Positions 25,517 through 33,740 of a stretch of 64,000 nt of DNA are shown piece by piece. The stretch's first letter is position 1. Every line of letters starts with the position of its first letter. The notes beneath the pieces are model-generated. The model ran no database searches and was not told the origin of the DNA. It worked only from the letters and a program-made list of their open reading frames with translations. Position numbers and translations under genes: made by a program. The DNA is from Streptomyces sp. ISL-43 (GTDB taxonomy: Bacteria > Actinomycetota > Actinomycetes > Streptomycetales > Streptomycetaceae), in contig NZ_JAGGOT010000033.1 in NCBI RefSeq assembly GCF_018614195.1, positions 28,928-92,927 of the forward strand, given 5' to 3'.

Positions 25517-26512
25517 TCAGTTCGTCCGTGCGGACGGACGTGGTGCAGCTTCGTAGCGGGTGGCGATTGCGGCGGCGCGACTGCGCAGGGAGGTGCGCAA
25601 CGACTGCGGGGCCAGGGCTTCCGCGTCCGTGCTGAGCTGCCACAGCGCCCATTCGGCGTGTCGTGAATCCTGGAAGGTCACCTCCAGCCGCAGCCAGCCG
25701 TCTGCGTCGGGTTCTTCCGCCCGGACGGCCAGCGCGGTGTTCAGCAGCTCCTCCCGCCGCGCAGGGTCAACCCGTACCAGCACGGTGATGTGGTCGCCGC
25801 CGGAGAGAAACTGCGCGGAGCGTTCCCGCCAGATCCGGTCCAGATCGACCCGGTTCGGTCGCTGTGCCGTCTCGAGGAGTTCCTCGGCGGCCAAGACCCG
25901 GGACAGGCGGTAGGTGCGGTCCGCGCCCGATCTCGTGGCCAGCAAGTAGCCCTGGTCGCGTACGGTGACCAGGCCGATCGGGTCCACCGTGCGCCACTTC
26001 GGAGTCTGGTCCACGGCCGCGTAGTGGATGCGCAGCTTGTGTCCGGCGAGCACCGCGCGCCGGACCTCGATCATTGTGGTGTCGGGTACCTGCTCGGTGA
26101 CCAGCCGACGTGAGAGCAGGTCGGCCTCCGGGTCGACGAGAAATCGCTGGGCCGCGTCGCTCGCGGTGGCCCGGTGGCTTTCGGGCAGCGCGTCGACCAC
26201 CTTCCGCATGGCCGAAGCGAGCGCCGAGCCGAGGCCGAATGCCTGCTCGCCGCGCCCTGAGCCGGCGGCCAGCAAGGCAAGGGCCTCGTCGTGGTTCAGA
26301 CCGGTGAGCTCGGTCCGGAAGCCGGGCGACAACACGAAACCGCCGTGCCTGCCGCGTTCGGCGTAGACCGGGACGCCGGCCGCGGACAGCGCCTCGATGT
26401 CGCGCAGCACGGTGCGGGTGGATACCTCCAGCTCCCGGGCCAGCGTGTCCGCATTCAGCCGACCGCGCTGACGCAGCAGCAGCACCAGCGAGACCAACCG
26501 GTCAGCGCGCAT
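25517..26512 (-). CDS. WYL-domain transcriptional regulator (DeoR-like HTH)
   Basis: A 331-aa regulator. The N-terminal winged helix is at ~1-60 (RLVSLVLLLRQRGRLNADTLARELEVSTRTVLRDIEAL). A middle WYL domain is at ~140-215 (LRIHYAAVDQTPKWRTVDPIGLV, GYLLATRSGADRTYRLSRV), and a C-terminal WCX-like part at ~235-320. WYL proteins sense nucleotides or small ligands. The gene is divergent from the RidA-like gene with a 130-nt gap, a common arrangement in which the regulator controls the neighbour. Confidence 0.9.
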   Translation of the reverse strand: MRADRLVSLVLLLRQRGRLNADTLARELEVSTRTVLRDIEALSAAGVPVYAERGRHGGFVLSPGFRTELTGLNHDEALALLAAGSGRGEQAFGLGSALASAMRKVVDALPESHRATASDAAQRFLVDPEADLLSRRLVTEQVPDTTMIEVRRAVLAGHKLRIHYAAVDQTPKWRTVDPIGLVTVRDQGYLLATRSGADRTYRLSRVLAAEELLETAQRPNRVDLDRIWRERSAQFLSGGDHITVLVRVDPARREELLNTALAVRAEEPDADGWLRLEVTFQDSRHAEWALWQLSTDAEALAPQSLRTSLRSRAAAIATRYEAAPRPSARTN

Positions 26513-26642
26513 ACGAGAACTCTATCGAAATACATGACTAAGGGTGTCGTGATTTGTTGCGAGGCTCGTCAACACGACGTCGAAGCCGGCTGCTACCGAG
26601 CCGATGGACGTACGTACTCCCAATGGATCGAATGGAGCTGAC

Positions 26643-27044
26643 GTGGCAATGGAACGAACAGCGGTCAACCCGGTGACATGGTCGGTGGAGATGGGATTCA
26701 ACCAGGGTGAGGTCGTCTCCGGTCACACCCGGACCCTGTACATCTCGGGGCAGACCGCGATGAGCGGCGACGGCAAGCCCCAGCACGACGGTGACATGGC
26801 GGCGCAGTTGACGCTGAGCATCGACAACCTGGAGGCCGTGCTCGGTGAGGCCGGAATGTCTCTCGCGTACCTCGTGCGGCTCAACGTCTACACGACCGAC
26901 GTCGATCTGCTCTTCCAGCACTACGGCGGGCTGGCGGCGCGGTTGGGCGCCGCCGGGGTGGCGCCGACCACCACGATGCTCGGGGTGACGCGACTGGCGA
27001 TCCCCGGCCAGATGGTCGAGCTCGAGGGTACCGCCGTCGCGTGA
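26643..27044 (+). CDS. RidA-family (YjgF/YER057c) protein
   Basis: A 133-aa homotrimer-forming protein that hydrolyses reactive enamine/imine intermediates of amino-acid metabolism. The visible features are SGHTRTLYISGQTAMSGDGKP, a helix QLTLSIDNLEAVLGEAGMSLAYLVRLNVYTTD, and a final LGVTRLAIPGQMVELEGTAVA. The canonical Arg of the RidA active site (VxRLNVY-like segment) is present. GTG at 26643 lies 5 nt from GGAG, and ATG at 26649 is an alternative. It is divergent from the WYL regulator, its likely controller. Confidence 0.88.
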   Translation: MAMERTAVNPVTWSVEMGFNQGEVVSGHTRTLYISGQTAMSGDGKPQHDGDMAAQLTLSIDNLEAVLGEAGMSLAYLVRLNVYTTDVDLLFQHYGGLAARLGAAGVAPTTTMLGVTRLAIPGQMVELEGTAVA

Positions 27045-27219
27045 TGCGACCTCGCCGCCCCTGCTACTCGTGCCGGTTGAACCGGCACGAGTGGCAGGCC
27101 ACTCCGGCTGCAGGCGGCCGTCGCCCATGTCCGGATCGCCTACGAGCACCAGGGAACGGGTGGGAGGGAAGATCGTGATTCTCTCGGCTCGCCTCGGTGC
27201 CAGGACTACTGTCGCGAAC

Positions 27220-27867
27220 ATGGTCGAACACGATGCCCTCTGTGCCACCCGCGAGGCTTACGACGCTGCCGCCCCCCTCTATGCGCAGCTGTTCCGCGAC
27301 ACGCTGCGTGACAGTCCCCTGGACCGCGCGATCTTGGGTGTCTTCGCCGAGGCCGTACGTGCGAGTGGGGACGGTCAGGTCGCGGACCTGGGGTGTGGGC
27401 CTGGCCATATCACCGCTTATCTGGACGAGCTGGGGCTGTCGGCGTTTGGCGTCGACGCCTCTCCCACGATGATCAAGTTGGCTCGAGAGGCCTATCCGGG
27501 CCTGCGGTTCGACGTGGGCTCGATGGCCGCGTTGAACATCGCTGACGGCGCGCTCGGCGGCGCACTCTCACGTTGGTCCATCATCCACACTCCGCCGCAG
27601 GAACTCCCCGTCATCCTGGCGGAGTTCCACCGCGTGCTGGCACCTGGAGGCCACCTTCTGGTCGGCTTCTCGGCAAGCGATGGTCCGTCTCACCCGACAC
27701 AGGTCTTCGATCACACGGTCGCGCCGGCCTACCGGTGGTGGCCTGATCGCCTCGCCGCGATGCTGCGCGAGTCCGGGTTGACCGAAGTGGCCCGGATGGT
27801 TCGTGAGCCTCAGCCCGCAGACCGACGGCAGTTCAAGGAGATTCAACTGCTCGCCCGCAAAGCCTAA
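27220..27867 (+). CDS. Class I SAM-dependent methyltransferase
   Basis: A 215-aa enzyme. The SAM-binding motifs are VADLGCGPGHITAYL (motif I), FGVDASPTMIKLA (post-I acidic), FDVGSMAALNIADGALGGALSRWSIIH (motif II) and VLAPGGHLLVGFSA (motif III). The leader AYDAAAPLYAQLFRDTL fits small-molecule methyltransferases of the type 11/25 group. The acceptor is unknown. A terminator hairpin follows about 90 nt after the stop. Confidence 0.9.
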   Translation: MVEHDALCATREAYDAAAPLYAQLFRDTLRDSPLDRAILGVFAEAVRASGDGQVADLGCGPGHITAYLDELGLSAFGVDASPTMIKLAREAYPGLRFDVGSMAALNIADGALGGALSRWSIIHTPPQELPVILAEFHRVLAPGGHLLVGFSASDGPSHPTQVFDHTVAPAYRWWPDRLAAMLRESGLTEVARMVREPQPADRRQFKEIQLLARKA

Positions 27868-28179
27868 GGGCTGTCTGGTCGAACGCGCGAGCGCATCCAA
27901 ACCGGCTTGCCCAACGACAGCAGCCGGCCTCGGAGGAATAGCCCGAGCTGGCGGGCACCCGGCAGGCCGAGGAGGGGGTGGGCCTGCCGGGTGCATGGCA
28001 CGGGCCGGTCCTGTCACCGGGACCCGGATGCCACGAGGTGCCGCAGAAAATCCGCCGACGCCAGGGGAAGCGCCAGTGCACGGTCTGGGCACTCACCCCT
28101 CTCAACGACGCGGAACGGAAACGGTTCTGCATGGACCTACGGGGTCGATGCGCGAGAACCAGCCCGGGGTTGGGCCCGC
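27868..28179. other. Convergent intergenic region
   Basis: 312 bases between two convergent genes. Apart from the hairpin at 27955-27994 I see no gene. Short open frames here lack codon bias and ribosome sites. Confidence 0.45.
27955..27994. terminator. Hairpin between convergent genes
   Basis: GCACCCGGCAGGCC at 27955-27968 is exactly complementary to GGCCTGCCGGGTGC at 27981-27994 with a 12-nt purine-rich loop. It can serve the methyltransferase gene and the convergent hypothetical gene. Confidence 0.7.
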
Positions 28180-29097
28180 TCAGCCTCTTTGGATGCCCTC
28201 TGTGTCTTGAAGGACGAGCTCGAGGTCATCGGCTACCGCGACGACAAGACCTGAAGGGTGCCGTCCAACTGCCAGATACCAGGATCCCGGCAGGAGCTGG
28301 TCCCCAGGGGGCGGGGAAGCCTCGCCCTCCAGCGTGTACAGCTGACGTGGCGTCGGCACCGCGAACCAGAACGTCTCGAACGGCTCGGGGACGGGAGCCG
28401 GCATGCTCATGCGTAGATGTTCCGGGACCGCCTCTCGGCGCCGAGGCCGCAGGTCCGGCTGGTATGCCTGTGCGCGGCTGAGGTAGTCGGGGGGCTGGGA
28501 CTGTGGCTGCGGCGCGCTGAGGTGGCTGGCGAGGCGCCGGGGTTGCTGGGCCTGCTCGGGGGGAGTGGGTATGCGGCCCGTGAGCAGGTTGGTCTGCCGG
28601 ACGAAGGTTTCGTTCATGTCGGCGGCGCCGTCGCGTACCAGCGCCAGCAGCATGTCGGTTTGCCCGGGCCGTCCGATCACTTCATAGAGGACCAGAGCTT
28701 CCCGGAGGGTCCACGTCGCACGAGTCAGGGGGGAGTCCATGCGCGCCGGCGCTTCGGCGAAGGGGATGTCGGGGATCGCCGCGAGGCGGAAGAGGGCGCT
28801 GGTGACATCACCGAGGAGTGTTTGCACCGTGGTGTCGAAGGCGGCCACCTGCACAGGCCGGTTGTGCGCCAGGTCTTGAATCGCGAGTTCCATGAACAGT
28901 GCCCAGGCCCGGGTGGCGATGCGGGCGGTGGAGGTGGTCTCCAGGGCGAGTTCGAGCGCCCGGGCCTTCTGCTCGGCGGCTGCGGTCGCCGAGGTGGTCT
29001 TGTGCGCCCCACGTTGCAGGCGGCCGGCGCTCCAAGCGCCGATCGTCGCACCTCCCAGTCCGCCCAGCACTCCGTATATCGCTTCAAGAGCAGCCAT
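28180..29097 (-). CDS. Hypothetical protein with N-terminal hydrophobic helix
   Basis: 305 aa, not recognised. Residues ~5-25 (AIYGVLGGLGGATIGAWSAG) form one Gly-rich hydrophobic helix followed by a basic RLQRGAHK. This suggests a membrane anchor with the rest inside. Residues ~35-165 are helical (LELALETTSTARIATRAWALFMELAIQDLA and a LYEVIGRPGQTDMLLALVRDG stretch). Residues ~175-235 are Pro/Gln-rich and disordered. The C-terminal ~70 residues form a small beta-rich region (FWFAVPTPRQLYTLEG, SWYLAVGRHPSGLVVAVADD). No catalytic motif is seen. The ATG follows GGGGGATACCG. Confidence 0.65.
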   Translation of the reverse strand: MAALEAIYGVLGGLGGATIGAWSAGRLQRGAHKTTSATAAAEQKARALELALETTSTARIATRAWALFMELAIQDLAHNRPVQVAAFDTTVQTLLGDVTSALFRLAAIPDIPFAEAPARMDSPLTRATWTLREALVLYEVIGRPGQTDMLLALVRDGAADMNETFVRQTNLLTGRIPTPPEQAQQPRRLASHLSAPQPQSQPPDYLSRAQAYQPDLRPRRREAVPEHLRMSMPAPVPEPFETFWFAVPTPRQLYTLEGEASPPPGDQLLPGSWYLAVGRHPSGLVVAVADDLELVLQDTEGIQRG

Positions 29098-29402
29098 CGG
29101 TATCCCCCCTCGCCCCGCGGTCCCGTAGGCGGGGCTGGGAACACGATCACGCTACCGGTCGTACCTCCGTTGGTGGGCGCCGTCCGGGTAACTGGGAAGA
29201 GACCCTGTCGCGCGGCCCTTACGGACGCTGAGGGAGGACCCGGCCATGCCACGGCTGACGGGTGTGCTCTTCCCCGACGCTACGAACTGCGGTCCGCGAC
29301 CCCGCCAAGACCCGACCACGGATGTGGAGGCGTACTGGCGCGGCGGAGCCCCCCGTTGCACTCAAGGCGGTTTCCAGGGGGCTCCGCCGCGTCAGGGCCG
29401 GC
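29098..29402. other. Intergenic region, nothing recognised
   Basis: 305 bases upstream of the minus-strand hypothetical gene and downstream of the lectin-like gene. It must contain the former's promoter. No supported gene, repeat or clear palindrome was found. Confidence 0.35.
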
Positions 29403-29834
29403 TCAGCAGGCGCCGGAGATGGGCGTGTGGCCGGCGTAGACGCGGCCGACCGAGTTGATGTCGACGGTCTGGCCCGGGAGGCCCATGGTGTGGCTGGCCC
29501 ACACGGCCTGGCCCCACGGGTTGTAGACGACGAAGTTCCCGTCGTACTGGTAGATCGCGTAGTTGCCCCACCCGGTGTTGGTGTTGGACGCCCAGCACAC
29601 GGCCGTGTGTTGTCCGGAGCTGTTGGTCTTGTACTCCACCAGGTTGCCGTCGGTCTGCATGACCAGACGCCAACCGACACGCGAGATGGACTCACCCGGC
29701 TCGAGGGTCTCCCCCCGGTAGAGCCGGTCACCGTACTGGTGCGCGGACGCGGTTCCGGCGCCCGCGAGCAGTGCGCCCATGACGGCGGTGAAGGCCAGTG
29801 CTCCCGTGGTGACGCGGCGCAGTGTTGTGTTCAA
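29403..29834 (-). CDS. Secreted mannose-binding-lectin-like protein (B-lectin/GNA fold)
   Basis: A 143-aa secreted protein. The signal peptide is residues 1-31 (ASA). The mature protein is a single monocot-lectin-like beta-prism: GDRLYRGETLEPGES opening, then VMQTDGNLVEYK, which fits the Q-x-D-x-N-x-V-x-Y mannose-binding site, and a degenerate second site IYQYDGNFVVYN. A third strand set carries AVWASHTMG. One Cys is near the middle and one is C-terminal. Similar domains occur in lectin-like bacteriocins and in fungal-wall binding proteins. A single short domain with no partner suggests adhesion or carbohydrate scavenging. Confidence 0.85.
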   Translation of the reverse strand: MNTTLRRVTTGALAFTAVMGALLAGAGTASAHQYGDRLYRGETLEPGESISRVGWRLVMQTDGNLVEYKTNSSGQHTAVCWASNTNTGWGNYAIYQYDGNFVVYNPWGQAVWASHTMGLPGQTVDINSVGRVYAGHTPISGAC

Positions 29835-30075
29835 GACGATCCCCTCCTGATTTTGCGGGAGGCTCCTTCAGCCCCCGGTTGTGATGTTCAGCCGTCTCGG
29901 GGCACCGCGCGATGGTTTCGGTCTCCACCGAAAGGTGCCCGGCGCCGGGTCAGGCCGACACGGTCTGGAGGAAGGTGCTCACGCGGTTGTCGATGCGCCG
30001 GAGCACACCAGGCTGAAGTACTTCGTCTCCGCCCCGCACAGCCGGCGCGCTTCGACCAGCCGTGTACGCCGCTGC

Positions 30076-30333
30076 TCAGCTGTGGGGAGGGCCGGGCAGC
30101 CTACGGAGTTCGAGCAGAGCCACCGCGACCTTCACTGCGGTCGAAATCGTCAGGGCCTGCAGAAACGGCATACCCATGAGCCACAGGGCCACCATCATGA
30201 CGGTGAGCACCAAGAATGCCGGTAGCAGATTGGTTCGCCTGAGCGCGGTCCGCAGGTGTCCGGCCCTGCTCCGATGCTGATCCACCGTACCGATCGGGCG
30301 CGCGGTGACGCCTTCCTCCTCGGATTGCGGCAT
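30076..30333 (-). CDS. Small membrane protein
   Basis: 85 aa. A charged N-terminus (~1-33) is followed by two hydrophobic helices separated by a short turn (NLLPAFLVLTVMMVALWLMG and FLQALTISTAVKVAVALLEL). This clean membrane pattern argues it is real, although its 5' part overlaps the 3' tail of the next minus-strand frame in another phase. GGGAAGG lies about 10 nt upstream of the ATG. The function is unknown. Confidence 0.5.
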   Translation of the reverse strand: MPQSEEEGVTARPIGTVDQHRSRAGHLRTALRRTNLLPAFLVLTVMMVALWLMGMPFLQALTISTAVKVAVALLELRRLPGPPHS

Positions 30334-31016
30334 GAGCTGTTGCCTTCCCTCGTGTTCGTCTCCGGCAATGAGTCTTGGGTGCGCCCCGGCGGACTGCCAC
30401 TGCTGCTACTCGTGCCCGCCGCCATCCGAGGTACAGGTTCAGGGGGATGGGGGCGGGGCGGCTTCGGCCGGGTGGTACCGGGAAGGCAGACGACTGCCGG
30501 GTTGTACGTCCCGAACGTTCCCGAGGGGTTCTTCTTCCAGAGCCACAGGTGCAGGGCGTAGTGGACGGGCTGGCCGGGGAAGTGGCCGAGATGCGGGCCG
30601 GTGAAGGGGCGGCCGAACAGCTTCGGGCGGTCGTCGTCCGTCCCCGTGTCCTGGTCGCGGTCGTAGACGAGCCACTGGACGCCGACGAGGCGTTTGCGCC
30701 CGAGCGCGTCGTCCTCGTAGTAGAGCGCGGCGGGCTTCGCGGGGTCGACGGAGTTGTCGTACGCGTGGTTGAAGTGCGGGTAGCCGAGAGCGCCCGATCC
30801 CGCCCGGTCCTCGATGCAGTACTTGTCCGGCACGTAGCCCGCCTTCACCGCGGCGGCATGCCGCTGGAACGGGGCGGTCGCGCGGTAGACGGTCGCGCGG
30901 TCGGCGCTTGCCCTGCCGGTGTCGATGCCGGCAGGGGACGCGGAGGCCGGGGCGGCGACGGCCGCCAGGGCGAGAGCGGCGGTCGCTGCGAGGGCCGGGG
31001 TGGGATTGCGGACCAT
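30195..31016 (-). CDS. Secreted protein of unknown function, doubtful C-terminal tail
   Basis: A 273-aa frame. Residues 1-27 are a clear signal peptide (ASA). Residues ~30-190 look like a folded secreted domain: YVPDKYCIEDRAGSGALGYPHFNH, ALYYEDDALGRKRLVGVQWLVYDRD, HYALHLWLWKKNPSGTFGTYNPAVVC, with two Cys. After ~190 the frame becomes Pro/Arg/Ser-rich and overlaps the small membrane-protein gene. The true end may therefore be earlier, with a frameshift or sequence error near 30440. I trust the first ~190 residues. Confidence 0.7.
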   Translation of the reverse strand: MVRNPTPALAATAALALAAVAAPASASPAGIDTGRASADRATVYRATAPFQRHAAAVKAGYVPDKYCIEDRAGSGALGYPHFNHAYDNSVDPAKPAALYYEDDALGRKRLVGVQWLVYDRDQDTGTDDDRPKLFGRPFTGPHLGHFPGQPVHYALHLWLWKKNPSGTFGTYNPAVVCLPGTTRPKPPRPHPPEPVPRMAAGTSSSSGSPPGRTQDSLPETNTREGNSSCRNPRRKASPRARSVRWISIGAGPDTCGPRSGEPICYRHSWCSPS

Positions 31017-31202
31017 GCGCGGACTCCTCGGTGGTGGGCTCGTAGCGAGCAGGATGTCCCCCGCCCGTCGTCCCCGCCACACGGCCGGACCGGACGGCTG
31101 ACCCCCTGCCTCGAACGAACCAAGGACCGTTTCGCGAGCGGTCCGCGCGGGGAACCGGTGTGTCCAGTCCACAGAACACCGATGCCACGGAGGACGCGGA
31201 AC

Positions 31203-32507
31203 ATGACGCAGGAGAATGCGGCACCGAACAGCGGCCAAGCGCTGCAGGACCTCGTGTCGGCCGTGTCCAGGGGTGCGCCGGAATTCCGCGCATGCCCGTA
31301 TCCGGCCTATGCCGCCCTGCGCGAGCAGGCGCCGGTGTGCCGGCTGACGCCTCCGCACGGGGTCGAGACCTATCTCATCACCCGCTACGACGACGCCCGT
31401 GAGGCCCTGTCGGACCGGCGCTTCAGCAAGAACATGCGCGGGGCCATCGACACGTACCACGCGGTGTTCGGCAGCTTCTTCGACGCACTGGACGACAACG
31501 TCCTCTTCGCGGACCCGCCGCGCCACACGCGGCTCCGCCGAGTCCTCAGGAGTGCCTTCACCCCCCGGCGGGTGGAGGACATGCGACCGAGGATCACGGA
31601 GATCGCCGAGGGCCTCCTGAGGGAATGCCGCAAGAGCAACGCGGTCGACCTGATGTCCTCCTTGGCGTTCCCGCTTCCCATCGCGGTCCTGTGCGAGCTG
31701 ATGGGGATCGAGGAATCCGACCGGCCCGAGATCCTGGAGCAGTTCGGGGTGGTGACGCGGTCCAGGTTCAACCCCAAGTTGAAGGCGGAACTGAAGGCGG
31801 CCGAGGAATGGCTGCAGAAACGCTTGGGGCAGATCGTCTCCCACATGCGGGCCAACCCGTCGGACTGCTTCCTCAGCGACCTCATCACAGCGGAGGAAGG
31901 CCTTGACGACGCGGATCTGGTCGCGTCGATGTGGGTTCTGTTCTTCGCCGGTCACAAGACCACGGCGTTCCAGATCGGAAACTCCGTCCTCGGCCTCCTC
32001 CTCCATCCCGACCAGCTGGAGAAGCTCCGCAGAGACCCGCTGCTGATCCCCGGCGCGGTCGAGGAATTCGTACGGTTCGACGGATCGGTGGAGACCTCGA
32101 CGTTCCGGTACGCGGCCCAGGAAGCCGAAATCCGGGGAACCGTGATCCCCAAAGGCGCTCTCGTCCAGATCGCCCTTTCCTCGGCGAATCGGGACCACGA
32201 GAAGTTCGAGTACGCCGATGTCCTGGACGTGACGCGCGAGGGGATCCACGGGACGCACCTGGGTTTCGGGCACGGAACGCACTACTGCCTGGGAGCCCCG
32301 CTGGCGCGGCTCGAACTCGAGATCGCGCTCGCCTGCCTGCTCCGGGAGTTCCCCGAGATGGAGCTGGCCGACGAGGAGGAGAGCGGGGGCGCGTGGCTCA
32401 AGGGCCCCGTCGCGGCGTTCCGGGGGCTGGAGCGGCTCCAGGTCGTCCTGGAGCCGTCGCGGCCGGCCGGCGATCTCGCAATGACGCCGACGGTCTCCGT
32501 CAACTAA
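31203..32507 (+). CDS. Cytochrome P450 (bacterial class I, CYP107-like)
   Basis: A 434-aa haem mono-oxygenase. The I-helix reads FFAGHKTTAF (canonical AGxETT with Lys in place of Glu). The E-x-x-R region is in the VEEFVRFDGSVETSTFRYA block, and the haem loop is FGHGTHYCLGAPLARLE with the proximal Cys. It lacks a membrane anchor, so it needs external ferredoxin and reductase, neither of which is encoded here. It lies 26 nt upstream of an amidohydrolase in the same direction, suggesting a two-gene operon. The substrate is unknown. The ATG follows an ACGCGGAAC leader with weak ribosome complementarity. Confidence 0.93.
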   Translation: MTQENAAPNSGQALQDLVSAVSRGAPEFRACPYPAYAALREQAPVCRLTPPHGVETYLITRYDDAREALSDRRFSKNMRGAIDTYHAVFGSFFDALDDNVLFADPPRHTRLRRVLRSAFTPRRVEDMRPRITEIAEGLLRECRKSNAVDLMSSLAFPLPIAVLCELMGIEESDRPEILEQFGVVTRSRFNPKLKAELKAAEEWLQKRLGQIVSHMRANPSDCFLSDLITAEEGLDDADLVASMWVLFFAGHKTTAFQIGNSVLGLLLHPDQLEKLRRDPLLIPGAVEEFVRFDGSVETSTFRYAAQEAEIRGTVIPKGALVQIALSSANRDHEKFEYADVLDVTREGIHGTHLGFGHGTHYCLGAPLARLELEIALACLLREFPEMELADEEESGGAWLKGPVAAFRGLERLQVVLEPSRPAGDLAMTPTVSVN

Positions 32508-32533
32508 ACGAAACCGATGGGCGGTGGATTGGC

Positions 32534-33628
32534 ATGCCGAATTCCGGGAGCACGTCCGGCCTGAACTTCGAGGAACGGCCTGCGGACACGTTGGCGGTCT
32601 CCGCTGTGGGCGCCGGTGAACACGTGCGCGCGGCAGGGGGCGACGCGCCTCCGGATCCGAACCACGGGCACGGAGCCCAGCCGAAGATCGATATGCACCA
32701 CCACTTCTGCGCACCGGAGTGGCGCGAGTGGGCTGCGCAACACGGGCTGATCGACCCGGGACAGTTGCCCCGATGGGCGCACCTCGACGCCGAGGACGCG
32801 GTCCGCTTCATGGATCGCGCGGGGATCGAGACGGCCGTGCTCAAGCCCATGCTGCCGGCGCGCTACCGTTCGTCGGCGCAGTTGCGTGAAGCCATCAACA
32901 TCACCTTGCGTTCGATGATGAACGTGGCGCAGGCGCATCCGGCCAGGTTCTCGTTCTACGTCCCGCTGTTCCTGGACGACCTCGAAGCATCCTCGTGGGC
33001 AGTGCGCCGCGGACTCGGGCAACTCGGTGCCGTCGGCGTGAACGTGACGGCCAACTACGGGGGCGTGTACCTCGGAGATCCCGCCTACGACCACATCTTC
33101 GCCGAGCTGAACGAGTACTCGGCCGTGGTGGACACCCATCCGCACCATCTGCCGGGTGGCCGGCCCGGGGCGATGACGGTTCCGGGCATCCCCAACTTCA
33201 TGTGCGACTTCCTGCTGGACACCACTCGGGCCGCCGTCAACATGATCAGTAAGAGGACCCTGGACCGCTTCCCCGACATCTCCGTCATCCTGCCCCACGC
33301 CGGCGGGTTCCTGCCGTACATCGCCCATCGTCTGCAGGCTCTCGGACGGTTCTGCGACCCGCCGGTCGACCCTGATGCCGTCCGCCACCACCTGCGGCGC
33401 TTCTACTACGACACGGCAGGGCCCATGGCGCCCGCCGCGACGCTCCTGGCCCACGTGCCCGCCGACCGCATCCTCTTCGGCACCGACTGGCCGGCCGCGC
33501 CCGCGGACACGGTCATGGACCTGGCGCTCCCCGCTCTCGAGGCGGACCCGGCCTTCACCCCTGAGCAACGGACGGGGATCTACCGCGAGAACGCCCTGCG
33601 TCTCATTCCGCAGTTGGCGACGGTCTGA
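32534..33628 (+). CDS. Amidohydrolase-superfamily protein, ACMSD-like decarboxylase type
   Basis: 364 aa. After a ~50-residue low-complexity leader, a TIM-barrel domain shows KIDMHHHFC (metal H-x-H), AVGVNVTANYGGVYLGDP, VDTHPHHLPGG (barrel His), ISVILPHAGG and RILFGTDWPAAP (metal-binding Asp). This set matches amidohydrolase_2/ACMSD enzymes that decarboxylate aromatic acids such as aminocarboxymuconate semialdehyde or resorcylate. Pairing with a P450 suggests catabolism or tailoring of an aromatic compound. A terminator follows. Confidence 0.88.
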   Translation: MPNSGSTSGLNFEERPADTLAVSAVGAGEHVRAAGGDAPPDPNHGHGAQPKIDMHHHFCAPEWREWAAQHGLIDPGQLPRWAHLDAEDAVRFMDRAGIETAVLKPMLPARYRSSAQLREAINITLRSMMNVAQAHPARFSFYVPLFLDDLEASSWAVRRGLGQLGAVGVNVTANYGGVYLGDPAYDHIFAELNEYSAVVDTHPHHLPGGRPGAMTVPGIPNFMCDFLLDTTRAAVNMISKRTLDRFPDISVILPHAGGFLPYIAHRLQALGRFCDPPVDPDAVRHHLRRFYYDTAGPMAPAATLLAHVPADRILFGTDWPAAPADTVMDLALPALEADPAFTPEQRTGIYRENALRLIPQLATV

Positions 33629-33669
33629 CCTCGAAGGGACCTCGACCGGCTCCTTGACCGGACCTCGAC

Positions 33670-33702
33670 CGAACCCCGCGCCGCAGTCGGGCGCGGGGTT
33701 CG
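33670..33702. terminator. Hairpin between convergent genes
   Basis: CGAACCCCGCGCC at 33670-33682 pairs perfectly with GGCGCGGGGTTCG at 33690-33702. It lies between the ends of the amidohydrolase gene and the convergent MFS gene. Confidence 0.75.
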
Positions 33703-33740
33703 GCGTGTACGGGGTGCGGGGGTGTGGGGCTACGAACCGG

